NCBI GenBank assembly: GCA_003519685.1
Contig: DOWG01000053.1
Coordinates: 7,536-20,329 of the forward strand
From: Lachnospiraceae bacterium
Lineage (GTDB): Bacteria; Bacillota; Clostridia; Lachnospirales; Lachnospiraceae
DNA: 12,794 bases
Direction: 5' to 3'
The notes under the pieces are model-generated. The model was not told the origin of the DNA. It made no database searches and saw only the letters and a program-made list of their open reading frames with translations. The translations under genes were made by a program, and so were the position numbers. Of the stretch, positions 1 to 6,656 are shown piece by piece (positions within the stretch are counted from its first letter, which is position 1; each line of letters starts with the position of its first letter).

Positions 1-1203
1 ATATCGAAGTTAAATGTGGGATCTGCAATCATTGTATACGGTGAGCTGGTGGCTACGCCGCAGGCAAAGCAGCCTTTTGAAATTCAGGCAGAGAAAATTG
101 AGATTGAAGGTGCCTCCTCACCGGATTATCCGCTTCAGAAGAAGAGACATACTTTAGAATATCTGAGAACCATTACCCATCTAAGACCGAGAACGAATAC
201 ATTCCAGGCAGTATTCCGTGTACGTTCGCTGATTGCGTATGCAATTCACAAGTATTTCCAGGAGAGAGATTTTGTCTATGTTCATACCCCAATTATCACC
301 GGTAGTGATGCGGAAGGGGCTGGGGAAATGTTCCGTGTTACTTCCCTTGATCTTGATAACTTACCGCTGACAAAGGAGGGTAAGGTTGATAATTCCGAAG
401 ACTTCTTTGGTAAAGCCACGAACCTAACCGTTAGCGGCCAGTTAAATGGCGAAACCTATGCCATGGCATTTAAGAATATTTATACCTTTGGTCCGACCTT
501 CCGTGCAGAAGATTCCAATACAACCCGCCATGCGGCTGAGTTCTGGATGATTGAGCCGGAAATTGCATTTGCTGATCTGAAGGATGATATGGCTTTGGCA
601 GAAGGAATGCTTAAATTTATTATCAACTATGTGCTGGAAAATGCCCCTGCGGAGATGAATTTCTTTAATCAATTTGTTGATAAAGGACTCATGGAACGTC
701 TCCAGAATGTAGTAAACTCCGACTTTGGTCGTGTGACCTATACGGAGGCAATTGAAATATTAGAGAAGAACAACGATAACTTTGATTATAAAGTGTTCTG
801 GGGCTGTGACCTGCAGACGGAGCATGAGAGATTCCTGACGGAGCAGATATTTAAGAAACCGTTATTTGTAACCGATTATCCGAAGGAAATTAAGGCATTC
901 TACATGAAGCTAAATGAGGATAACAAAACCGTTGCTGCAATGGATCTCTTAGTACCGGGCATTGGTGAGATTATCGGAGGAAGCCAAAGAGAGGATGATT
1001 ACGATAAACTGGTTAAGAGAATGGAAGAATTAGGTCTTAACAGGGAAGAGTATGAGTTCTATCTTGACCTTAGAAAATTCGGTTCTACAAGACATGCCGG
1101 TTTCGGACTCGGTTTTGAGCGTTGTGTTATGTACCTGACCGGTATGGGCAACATAAGAGACGTGATCCCATTCCCGAGAACAGTGAATAACTGCGAATTA
1201 TAA
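1..1203 (+). CDS. asnS: Asparaginyl-tRNA synthetase, 5' end outside window
   Basis: This class II aminoacyl-tRNA synthetase charges tRNA-Asn with asparagine in the cytoplasm. The frame is open from base 1, and the GTG at 16 is an internal valine, not a start. About 400 residues are present; family members are usually near 460, so roughly 60 N-terminal residues, part of the OB-fold anticodon-binding domain, lie upstream. Visible landmarks are the end of that domain, the RPRTNTFQAVFRVRS stretch leading into motif 1, motif 2 with FRAEDSNTTRHAAEFWMIEPE from about 499, and motif 3 with GFGLGFER from 1099. The C terminus (DVIPFPRTVNNCEL) is the normal family end, so the 3' end is complete. The gene converges on queT. 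Identification is secure; asparagine rather than aspartate specificity follows from overall resemblance to bacterial AsnRS. Confidence 0.96.
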   Translation: MSKLNVGSAIIVYGELVATPQAKQPFEIQAEKIEIEGASSPDYPLQKKRHTLEYLRTITHLRPRTNTFQAVFRVRSLIAYAIHKYFQERDFVYVHTPIITGSDAEGAGEMFRVTSLDLDNLPLTKEGKVDNSEDFFGKATNLTVSGQLNGETYAMAFKNIYTFGPTFRAEDSNTTRHAAEFWMIEPEIAFADLKDDMALAEGMLKFIINYVLENAPAEMNFFNQFVDKGLMERLQNVVNSDFGRVTYTEAIEILEKNNDNFDYKVFWGCDLQTEHERFLTEQIFKKPLFVTDYPKEIKAFYMKLNEDNKTVAAMDLLVPGIGEIIGGSQREDDYDKLVKRMEELGLNREEYEFYLDLRKFGSTRHAGFGLGFERCVMYLTGMGNIRDVIPFPRTVNNCEL

Positions 1204-1248
1204 GCTTAGCCGCAGTCTAAACCTAGAATATCGAAGTGTATGCTATTA

Positions 1249-1305
1249 AAAGAGGTTATCACAGAAAGTATTGTAATGCTATATTACTTTTCGGATAGCC
1301 TCTTT
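1249..1305. terminator. Terminator-like hairpin between convergent asnS and queT
   Basis: AAAGAGGTTATC (1249-1260) pairs with GATAGCCTCTTT (1294-1305) with one G-T wobble over 12 positions. A second small stem lies inside the loop (AAAGTA with TACTTT). On the minus strand the stem is followed by TTTTAAT, so it could terminate queT. On the plus strand the T run is short, so it would be a weaker terminator for asnS. The position between convergent stops supports a bidirectional terminator. Confidence 0.6.
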
Positions 1306-1378
1306 GACATTCTATGAAGGTTAGACTTTATTAATTTTTTAACATTTAAATTGCAGATTGGATCTTATATCCGCCGGT

Positions 1379-1873
1379 TCAATACGAATTCCTGTTTTTA
1401 AAAATGTAGGGCTTTACCCGTTCTAAAGCAAACAGTAGGATAGTTCCTAATACACCTGCTGAAATAACTTCACCGAGACCAATGGTTAACATCATAAAAG
1501 GGATGGAATCCGGGACATGATATGCATATTTTATTACCCATGGGATAATTAAAACATTTGCAACAATGGGGGGGATTGGAACAAGAAATTTATGACGCCT
1601 TAATCCGTAGGAAGCAAATGCAGCGATCAAAGTTGCCAGGGAGCCAAATATCATATCAAGCGGGTCGGCAAAGGTTAGCACGGCACTCAGAAAGCAGCCG
1701 ATAGTAACACCGGGTATGGCAGCAGGTGTAAAATATGGCAAAATTGTCAATGCTTCCGCAACTCGAACTTGAATGGGACCAGAGCTGGTTGGGATAAAAA
1801 TAAGTACCAGAACGGTGTAGATGGCAGCAATGACTGCAGCCTCTGTAATAAATTGAATCTTTCTTTTATTCAT
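1379..1873 (-). CDS. queT: QueT-family queuosine precursor transporter (ECF S component)
   Basis: This is a small, very hydrophobic membrane protein of about 164 residues, the usual size for the QueT family. These are substrate-binding S components that use a shared energy-coupling-factor ATPase module to import queuosine precursors such as preQ1 for tRNA modification. The family look is clear: the N-terminal TEAAVIAAIYTVL helix, the GPIQVRVAEALTILPYF loop, the TIGCFLSA segment and a basic C-terminal end, with about five or six membrane segments. Two in-frame ATGs exist at 1879 and 1873. The GGAG ribosome site at 1881-1884 is one base from the first and seven from the second, so 1873 is the better start. 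The gene stands alone behind its own promoter and a preQ1-type riboswitch, which independently supports the function. No ECF ATPase or T component is in the window. Confidence 0.87.
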   Translation of the reverse strand: MNKRKIQFITEAAVIAAIYTVLVLIFIPTSSGPIQVRVAEALTILPYFTPAAIPGVTIGCFLSAVLTFADPLDMIFGSLATLIAAFASYGLRRHKFLVPIPPIVANVLIIPWVIKYAYHVPDSIPFMMLTIGLGEVISAGVLGTILLFALERVKPYIFKNRNSY

Positions 1874-1880
1874 AATCATT

Positions 1881-1923
1881 CTCCTTTAGTTTTGTTTTAC
1901 GTGTGGAAGGTCTCGAACACACG
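1881..1923 (-). promoter_or_regulatory. Candidate preQ1-I riboswitch aptamer, translational type
   Basis: Read on the minus strand, a perfect 6-bp stem CGTGTG/CACACG (1923-1918 with 1905-1900) encloses the loop TTCGAGACCTTC. It is followed by an A-rich tail (TAAAACAAAACTAAAGGAG, 1899-1881). This is the preQ1-I layout: one short hairpin, a loop ending in C, and an A-rich tail that folds back to form a pseudoknot. Loop CCTT (1910-1907) can pair with AAGG (1886-1883), which is part of the queT ribosome site, so ligand binding would hide the ribosome site. Assignment is by pattern recall, not a covariance search. Confidence 0.7.
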
Positions 1924-1971
1924 GTTTATATAGCCCAAAGACCTTGTTTTTAGGGCGTTTGCGACTTTTTT

Positions 1972-1999
1972 AGTATATCACGAAAAATAGGATTGTCAA
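1972..1999 (-). promoter_or_regulatory. Sigma-70 type promoter of queT
   Basis: On the minus strand TTGACA (1999-1994) and TATACT (1977-1972) are separated by 16 bases. Transcription should begin near 1965, giving a leader of about 90 bases that contains the riboswitch. Confidence 0.8.
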
Positions 2000-2050
2000 G
2001 CGTTGACTCAACTTTGGGGAAAAAGAGATGAAAACAGATAAAAGAAACTT

Positions 2051-2293
2051 ATGGGGTACGGTAATAACAAGACAGCGGTGGCAAAGGAGCTTGGTATAGA
2101 TCGTTCAAACTTTAATCGGTATCTTCGTAAAATGCATGTAGCCGGTATGATTGATGTGAATTACAATGTTAGTTCCCAGGAGATCACGGGTAAAAAGATT
2201 TATGATGAATATGTAAGCATACTGGGAGAGAAGCGGGTGCGGTTAGAAGGGGATTCGATTACATGTTATTTCATTGATGGTGACAATAGATGA
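2051..2293 (+). CDS. Small helix-turn-helix protein, probably a gene remnant
   Basis: The 80-residue frame contains a convincing helix-turn-helix: NKTAVAKELGI, then DRSNFNRYLRKMHVAGMI, followed by a short wing-like part and ITGKKIYDEYVSILGE. This resembles winged-helix DNA-binding regulators, but I do not recognise a named family. No good ribosome site precedes the ATG at 2051. A better placed ATG at 2028 opens MKTDKRNLWG but runs into a stop at 2097-2099 in another frame, as if a frameshift separates the true N terminus from the HTH. A further coding-looking stretch follows in a third frame (2277-2396). I read the region as a decaying regulator gene rather than a working one. Confidence 0.4.
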   Translation: MGYGNNKTAVAKELGIDRSNFNRYLRKMHVAGMIDVNYNVSSQEITGKKIYDEYVSILGEKRVRLEGDSITCYFIDGDNR

Positions 2294-2396
2294 TAGGTCT
2301 AAGCTATCAAAGAAACTTATTTATAACATGGTTCAGAATCATCCAGATTTATTACCTAAATATAGAAGCAGAAAAAATATGCAAGTGAAAATATAG
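2277..2396 (+). other. 39-codon ORF or frameshifted tail of the HTH remnant
   Basis: ATG at 2277 overlaps the end of the preceding frame by 17 bases and encodes a basic, protein-like stretch including KLIYNMVQNHPDLLPKYRSRK, ending at 2394-2396. No ribosome site is visible. It may be a translationally coupled small protein or, more likely, the displaced C-terminal part of the upstream HTH gene. Confidence 0.25.
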
Positions 2397-2447
2397 ATGA
2401 AAAGCTTAGTATGAGTTAATATCATAGTTGTTACGAAATGAGAACTT

Positions 2448-2484
2448 AGCAGTGTATACATTAATAAACATGTTATATGCTGCT
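2448..2484 (+). terminator. Long hairpin in a gene-free stretch
   Basis: AGCAGTGTATA (2448-2458) pairs with TATATGCTGCT (2474-2484) over 11 positions including two G-T pairs, and CAT/ATG extends it after one bulged base. No clear T run follows, so it is a weak or unproven terminator. The rest of 2397-2548 shows nothing I can support as a gene. Confidence 0.35.
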
Positions 2485-2548
2485 AGGTTTATTATAAATT
2501 GACTTTTCCTAAAGGGTACATAAATTTCTTACTCTATATGAAAAAAGT

Positions 2549-2577
2549 TTGTTAAGATAAAATCAGTATGATATACT
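2549..2577 (+). promoter_or_regulatory. Promoter of the toxin-antitoxin locus
   Basis: TTGTTA (2549-2554) and TATACT (2572-2577) are 17 bases apart. The -10 box lies in a small inverted repeat, AGTAT/ATACT (2565-2577), a plausible binding site for antitoxin autoregulation. The start codon is 29 bases downstream of the -10 box. Confidence 0.6.
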
Positions 2578-2605
2578 ATTATAGAAACGAAGTGGAGGTG
2601 CTATT

Positions 2606-2770
2606 ATGATATCAGCTCAAAAAGATATTAATAAATCAAACCCAAATGAAATAAAATTGGAATTGTATGCCTTGCTTGGAGAAGGATATAAAGCAATGAA
2701 AGAAGGACGAGAAATTAGCGTTGAGTCTTTAAAAGATAGAATCGACCAAAGGAGAAAAGAACAGGAGTAA
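2606..2770 (+). CDS. Type II antitoxin, small
   Basis: This 54-residue, highly charged protein follows a strong GGAGGTG ribosome site at 2594-2600. The sequence is helical and polar (EIKLELYALLGEGYKAMKEGRE, then ESLKDRIDQRRKEQE). That suits a short antitoxin in which a folded or DNA-binding N-terminal half is followed by a charged helix that wraps the toxin. The call rests mainly on context: the toxin-like gene begins four bases after its stop, with AGGAG overlapping the antitoxin end (2763-2767), and a shared promoter and terminator bracket the pair. The exact antitoxin family cannot be fixed by eye; a RelB/prevent-host-death type is possible. The reading frame is intact although the toxin is broken. 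Confidence 0.65.
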   Translation: MISAQKDINKSNPNEIKLELYALLGEGYKAMKEGREISVESLKDRIDQRRKEQE

Positions 2771-2774
2771 AGTT

Positions 2775-3079
2775 ATGTTTACTCAGCCAGCTGAATATGA
2801 CTTGATAAGGATTGAGGATTATATATAAGAGACATTTTATATAATCCTCATTCTTCTATAAAGGTTGTTGATGGGATCATTGAAACTGCTGAAAAGCTAG
2901 GTTTTTTTCCAAAAGAGCATCAACCTGTAAATGACTTTTTGTTGGCTGAATTAGGTTTTCGAATGACTCGTTATGACAGCTATAATATTTTTTATATCTA
3001 TGATGAATTATTAGATGTAGTACATATCATCCGAATACTATATAATAAAGCGGATTGGCAAAACATATTGAAAAAATAG
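2775..3079 (+). pseudogene. RelE/ParE-family toxin, frameshifted
   Basis: RelE/ParE toxins are small RNases or gyrase poisons held by a partner antitoxin. The frame starts at ATG 2775 (AGGAG seven bases upstream), reads MFTQPAEYDLIRIEDYI and hits TAA at 2826-2828. From 2828 a second frame continues without stops to TAG 3077-3079: RDILYNPHSSIKVVDGII, then FFPKEHQPVND, then the typical C-terminal strand-turn-strand pattern RYDSYNIFYIYDELLDVVHIIRIL and a final NKADW. Joining the two frames gives exactly 100 residues, the normal family length, so only a two-base excess (or equivalent) separates them. The break sits in TATATATA, a run prone to dinucleotide slippage. As written the product is a 17-residue peptide and the toxin should be dead. 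Confidence 0.75.
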
Positions 3080-3127
3080 GGAACGTATTCCTTAGAGAAC
3101 AAAGTAATTATTCAAGGGATAAGGAGA

Positions 3128-3148
3128 GGACTGGGAACAGTCCTTTTT
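3128..3148 (+). terminator. Rho-independent terminator of the toxin-antitoxin locus
   Basis: GGACTG (3128-3133), loop GGAA, CAGTCC (3138-3143), then five T's. The perfect 6-bp GC-rich stem extends by A-T and G-T pairs. It lies 49 bases after the toxin stop and marks the left edge of the GC-richer block. Confidence 0.85.
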
Positions 3149-3170
3149 CTGACGCAAGCAGAACACCAGG

Positions 3171-3314
3171 ATGCTTAAGAAAGCAGTCAGCGTCATGGAT
3201 CAGGATGTGGAAGATTTCCTTTACCTGGCGAATCACGGTGTGAAAGTGACCGCGCAGATGATATCATCAGATGTGATGCTGGATATGATTCAGTTGATTA
3301 AAGCAAATCAGTGA
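3171..3314 (+). CDS. Unrecognised 47-codon ORF, possibly a gene fragment
   Basis: The frame MLKKAVSVMDQDVEDFLYLANHG, continuing through VTAQMISSDVMLDMIQLIKANQ, has sensible amino acid composition and the GC-richer base use of the sugar locus to its right. There is CCAGG but no convincing ribosome site before ATG 3171, and TGA at 3150-3152 closes the frame upstream. It ends tail to tail with the AraC gene, overlapping it by seven bases. The intact reading frame and lack of start signals suggest the 3' scrap of a larger gene brought in with the locus. I assign no function. Confidence 0.3.
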   Translation: MLKKAVSVMDQDVEDFLYLANHGVKVTAQMISSDVMLDMIQLIKANQ

Positions 3315-4153
3315 TGTTCGCTGCGGTACTGCGCTGGCGGGATACCGATGTGCTTTTTGAAGATCCTGCTGAAATATGAGGGGTCTTCGTACCCTACATT
3401 CATCCCTGCCTCCGCCACTGAACTTCCGGAATCCAGCAGCTCGCAGGCGTGGGAGAGGCGCACCTCTGTCAGATACTGCTGAGGGCTCACGCCCATCTGG
3501 CGGCGGAAGAGGCGGCTGAACCAGCAGGTGCTCATGTTACAGCTTTGGGCATACTCGGCCAGATGGAAGGGTTTGTCGAACTGGGTATGGAAGATGCGCA
3601 CCGCCTGCTCTACCTCGCGGGTGCGTGGAACCGCGATGCCGGTCTGCACAGAGACCTCCCGCGATATATAGCAGAGAAGCTCCTTGAACAGGGCGTCTGC
3701 CACATCGTTGTAATGGAGTCTTTTGAGCTGCAGCTCCTGGATGACGCTGTCGAAAAGCCTGCTATAGGCATCCCTTGTCGTGACCGTGAGAATCCGCTGA
3801 CCATATAGATTCAGCCGATCCAGTTCGTTGGTGACGCTATGGCCGGTGAAATGTATCCAGTAGATATCTGCCTGATCCCCAGGAAGGTAATGATAGAACT
3901 GGGGTTCACCCGGATAGTAGAACACAATGTGTCCGGCGGACACTGCCTTCTCCTGCCCTAGCAGGGTATAGTAAGCTTTTCCCGAACGTACATAGAGCAT
4001 CTGATAATCACGCCTCCCGGCTGGCCGGGAGATTTCTTTATGTTCTTCTGCTGACAGTACAAAATGCCCGCAGCCTCCCACCATTAGCGGCCGGTCGTTT
4101 CTGGGCATGTCAATCTCGGCGCTCGGATACACACGTCCCGATACTGTGAACAT
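3308..4153 (-). CDS. AraC-family transcriptional regulator of the sugar locus
   Basis: This is a 281-residue cytoplasmic regulator. The N-terminal part (about residues 35-110, around RDYQMLYVRSGKAYYTL and HIVFYYPGEPQFYHY) looks like the cupin-type ligand-binding domain of AraC proteins. The last 100 residues hold the double helix-turn-helix: FHLAEYAQSCNMSTCWFSRLFRRQMG with SPQQYL, then VGYEDPSYFSRIFKKHIGIPPAQYR, the family signature. ATG 4162 directly abuts the GGAGGA ribosome site (4163-4168), while ATG 4153 sits nine bases from it, so I choose 4153. It diverges from the substrate-binding protein gene across about 160 bases with inverted repeats, the usual layout for a regulator that senses the imported sugar and activates the transporter operon. 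The inducer is unknown. Confidence 0.92.
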   Translation of the reverse strand: MFTVSGRVYPSAEIDMPRNDRPLMVGGCGHFVLSAEEHKEISRPAGRRDYQMLYVRSGKAYYTLLGQEKAVSAGHIVFYYPGEPQFYHYLPGDQADIYWIHFTGHSVTNELDRLNLYGQRILTVTTRDAYSRLFDSVIQELQLKRLHYNDVADALFKELLCYISREVSVQTGIAVPRTREVEQAVRIFHTQFDKPFHLAEYAQSCNMSTCWFSRLFRRQMGVSPQQYLTEVRLSHACELLDSGSSVAEAGMNVGYEDPSYFSRIFKKHIGIPPAQYRSEHH

Positions 4154-4190
4154 ATGCCTCATTCCTCCATAACAATCATTCTATACCCAT

Positions 4191-4219
4191 ACAATATCAC
4201 AAGTGTATCGATTTGTCCA
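4191..4219 (-). promoter_or_regulatory. Probable promoter of the AraC gene
   Basis: On the minus strand TGGACA (4219-4214) and TATTGT (4196-4191) are 17 bases apart: five of six and four of six consensus matches. The inverted repeat at 4196-4237 overlaps this promoter, which would allow autoregulation. Confidence 0.5.
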
Positions 4220-4240
4220 TAAAACGGTATTTGTGATACA
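4196..4240. promoter_or_regulatory. Inverted repeats, candidate AraC operator
   Basis: ATCACAA (4196-4202) is matched in inverted orientation by TTGTGAT (4231-4237), and TGTATC (4204-4209) by GATACA (4235-4240). The centre-to-centre distance is about 35 bases. They lie between the divergent AraC and transporter genes, where an AraC dimer would be expected to bind. Confidence 0.45.
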
Positions 4241-4269
4241 TGTACATACAAGCCCGGAAATGTTAAGCT
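4241..4269 (+). promoter_or_regulatory. Weak candidate promoter of the transporter operon
   Basis: TGTACA (4241-4246) and TAAGCT (4264-4269) are 17 bases apart but match consensus poorly (four and three of six). A poor promoter right next to the inverted repeats would suit activator dependence. Other placements are possible. Confidence 0.3.
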
Positions 4270-4314
4270 TACGCTAGTTAAATTAACAAAAATATTTTAT
4301 AGGAGGAATGAAGG

Positions 4315-5655
4315 ATGAAAAAAACAATGCTTGCTTTGATTACAGCAATCACTGTTATGGGGACACTTGTTGGTTGTAGAGCCGGCGGTCAGGAGACACC
4401 GGCGTCTACGACAGAAACCACCACAGCAGCACCTACGGTCTCAGTAGCCGGAGAAGCTGACCGGAAAGGCGAGATTCACTATGTATCCATGTGGAACGAG
4501 ACCGAGCCACAGGCGGAGGTCATCAAAGCTGCCGCGGAGGAATTCACCACCATGTACCCGGAAGTGAAGATAAACATCGACTGGATGGGCCGCGATACCC
4601 TAAAGACCATTAAAGCTTCCCTTGACGCGGGGCAGGTAGATATCTGGGATCAGGGAATCAATACTGTCATCGCACAGTACAATGATTACGGCTATGAGAT
4701 GTCGGAGCTTTATGCGGCTCCCAGCGACCTTCTAGGTGGTAAGTCATACAATGATGTGGCCAACCCTGTACTGATCAAGTCCGTGGAACAATTCGCTGCG
4801 GATGGCAAGAGCCACGGCGTACCATATCAGCCTAACATAGTAGCGGTGTTCTATAATAAGGATCTGTTCGCACAGGCCGGCATCACCGGTGAGCCACAGA
4901 CATGGACAGAATTGATGGACGTATGCCAGAAGTTAAAAGATGCCGGCATCACGGCATTCTCCTTTGATGACGGATATATCATCCTTCCGTTCGCTATGTA
5001 CCTGGGACGCTTAAAAGGCGCAGATTTCAACAAGGCACTGGTCAGCGATGCCACCGGCACGACATGGGATGATCCGGCAGTGAAGCAGACGGCGGAGGCT
5101 ATGCAGGAGATGTGGGATAAAGGTTATGTCAGCAAGAACGCGGCTTCCAATAAATACCCGGCAGGCCAGAACGAAGTTGCTATGGGAGAGGCGGCTATGT
5201 ACCTGGTAGGCTCCTATATGCTCAATGAAGTACGCGAGATCACCGGAGACGAGTTTAACTGGGGCACATTCTCTTTTCCGTCACCGGAAGGCGCAGTGAT
5301 GCCTACCACTGCCAACAGCATCGGTATGAACATCATGCAGATTGCAAAGACATGCAAAGATCCGCAGCTGGCATTTGACTTTATCACATTATTAACCACC
5401 GGCAAATATGACACTATGATGAGTAAACAATGCAACGCTATACCTAACACGGTCGATACACCATGGCCGGCAGTGTTGGCTCCGGCGAAACCGGTTCTTG
5501 ACAGCACCACAGAGAACGTTGCTTATAGCTTTTACATCAACTCCAACAGCAATTTCACACCGATTTATAAAGAGCAGGCACAGAAGCTTTTAGGCGGGCA
5601 GATCAAAGCAGACGAATTCATCGCTAACTGCAAGGCCGCTGTCATGGGCAAATAG
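4315..5655 (+). CDS. Sugar ABC transporter substrate-binding lipoprotein
   Basis: This 446-residue protein is an extracellular solute-binding protein of family 1, the MalE-like binding proteins of CUT1 importers. Residues 1-21 are a lipoprotein signal: MKK, a hydrophobic stretch, then the lipobox LVGC with Cys21 as the lipid anchor. A Thr/Ala-rich linker of about 25 residues follows. The mature part shows the usual order: IHYVSMWNETEPQ at the start, EFTTMYPEVKINIDW, the conserved GVPYQPNIVAVFYNKDLF and GEAAMYLVGSY segments, and full family length. The start at 4315 has AGGAGG eight bases upstream; the ATG at 4308 is out of frame. It is the first gene of the operon. The ligand is not readable from sequence; the sulfatase and GH112 phosphorylase downstream suggest a short galactosyl-HexNAc glycan, possibly sulfated. 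Confidence 0.93.
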   Translation: MKKTMLALITAITVMGTLVGCRAGGQETPASTTETTTAAPTVSVAGEADRKGEIHYVSMWNETEPQAEVIKAAAEEFTTMYPEVKINIDWMGRDTLKTIKASLDAGQVDIWDQGINTVIAQYNDYGYEMSELYAAPSDLLGGKSYNDVANPVLIKSVEQFAADGKSHGVPYQPNIVAVFYNKDLFAQAGITGEPQTWTELMDVCQKLKDAGITAFSFDDGYIILPFAMYLGRLKGADFNKALVSDATGTTWDDPAVKQTAEAMQEMWDKGYVSKNAASNKYPAGQNEVAMGEAAMYLVGSYMLNEVREITGDEFNWGTFSFPSPEGAVMPTTANSIGMNIMQIAKTCKDPQLAFDFITLLTTGKYDTMMSKQCNAIPNTVDTPWPAVLAPAKPVLDSTTENVAYSFYINSNSNFTPIYKEQAQKLLGGQIKADEFIANCKAAVMGK

Positions 5656-5667
5656 AAGAACTTCAGG

Positions 5668-5697
5668 GCGGGAAGACAGCCGAAACTGTCCTCCCGC
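5668..5697 (+). promoter_or_regulatory. Stable intercistronic hairpin after the binding-protein gene
   Basis: GCGGGA (5668-5673) pairs with TCCCGC (5692-5697) and GACAG (5675-5679) with CTGTC (5686-5690), with one A/C mismatch and a six-base loop. No T run follows, so it is less a full terminator than a 3'-end stabiliser or partial terminator. Such hairpins commonly allow more binding protein than permease to be made. Confidence 0.6.
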
Positions 5698-5725
5698 TCA
5701 TTACTTTAAACGAAGGAGGTAGAGA

Positions 5726-6643
5726 ATGAACTCCAAGAGCAAAAAGATTATGATTGCGTGCTTCACACTTCCTGCCACACTCTGCTTTTTGATTGTGTTC
5801 GCGTATCCTGTGCTCCGCACAATCCTTATGAGTTTTTATAACATTGACAATATCGTCAGCCGGATGTCCGAGTGGCAGTTTGTGGGGCTGGGTATTTTCA
5901 CAGAACTATTGAATACATCGCTGTTTCGACAGACCTGGGTGACGTTCCTAAAGATATGGCTGTTCGGCGGTATCGCGGTCACCTTGATTGCCCTAACCAT
6001 GGCGGTGATCCTCACATCGGGCATCCGCGGCAAAGCATTCTTCCGGGCGGCTATCTACCTGCCCAATATCATCTCCGCGGTAGCCTTGGCCAATATGTGG
6101 ATCCATTATGCTTTCAATGTCCGCTGGGGCCTGTTCCACAGCCTGTTTTCCTTTCTGGGCTGGGACAAAATGGCTGAATTCCAATGGACGGCGCCGGATA
6201 ATCTGTTCCTATCCATGATGATCGCCTTCTGCTTTGGCGCGGTGGGATATTATATGCTAATCTATATTTCCGGCATTGAGAAGATTCCGGCGGATATTTA
6301 TGAGGCGGCCCGCATCGACGGGGCTTCGATCATCTACAGCTTTTTCCATATTACCTTGCCACTACTGAAAGGGGTTTTCAGGACTACGATGACCATATGG
6401 ACCACCAGTACGCTGGGCTTCTACATCTGGTCACAGATGTTTTCCAGCAACAGGGACCCATCGGCCCAGATCATGACGCCCACCTACTACATGATGCGTT
6501 CCACCTTCGGTGATATGACATCCACCTTCACGGCGAACAATGCTGGGCTAGGCGCAGCCATCTGCGTGATGATCATGATTGTCGCCGTCATCGTGTTTAC
6601 TGCTATCAACCGCATCATCAAAGATGATGATATCACATTCTAA
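5726..6643 (+). CDS. CUT1 sugar ABC transporter permease (MalF/UgpA-like)
   Basis: This 305-residue inner-membrane permease has about six hydrophobic segments, starting with residues 8-30 and ending with AICVMIMIVAVIVFTAIN near the C terminus. The cytoplasmic EAA loop that contacts the ATPase is at residues 193-201 (EAARIDGAS), followed by the normal FFHITLPLLK. Length and topology fit the smaller MalF-type permeases. AAGGAGG precedes the ATG at 5726. Its stop codon is inside the ribosome site of the second permease, so the two are translated together. It should pair with the next gene to form the transmembrane channel for the ligand delivered by the lipoprotein upstream. Confidence 0.94.
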   Translation: MNSKSKKIMIACFTLPATLCFLIVFAYPVLRTILMSFYNIDNIVSRMSEWQFVGLGIFTELLNTSLFRQTWVTFLKIWLFGGIAVTLIALTMAVILTSGIRGKAFFRAAIYLPNIISAVALANMWIHYAFNVRWGLFHSLFSFLGWDKMAEFQWTAPDNLFLSMMIAFCFGAVGYYMLIYISGIEKIPADIYEAARIDGASIIYSFFHITLPLLKGVFRTTMTIWTTSTLGFYIWSQMFSSNRDPSAQIMTPTYYMMRSTFGDMTSTFTANNAGLGAAICVMIMIVAVIVFTAINRIIKDDDITF

Positions 6644-6656
6644 GGAGGTGTGCCGG

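Noticed and set aside
3055..3243. 62-codon TTG-started frame after the toxin
   Set aside because: It overlaps the toxin end, crosses the terminator hairpin and has a composition unlike a real protein; the 47-codon frame at 3171 in another frame is the more protein-like reading.
3449..3808. 119-codon plus-strand frame opposite the AraC gene
   Set aside because: It is the shadow of the conserved AraC helix-turn-helix region, with no start signal.
4261..4300. Catabolite-repression (cre) site upstream of the binding-protein gene
   Set aside because: TTAAGCTTACGCTAGTTAA has some symmetry but does not fit the TGWNANCGNTNWCA pattern.
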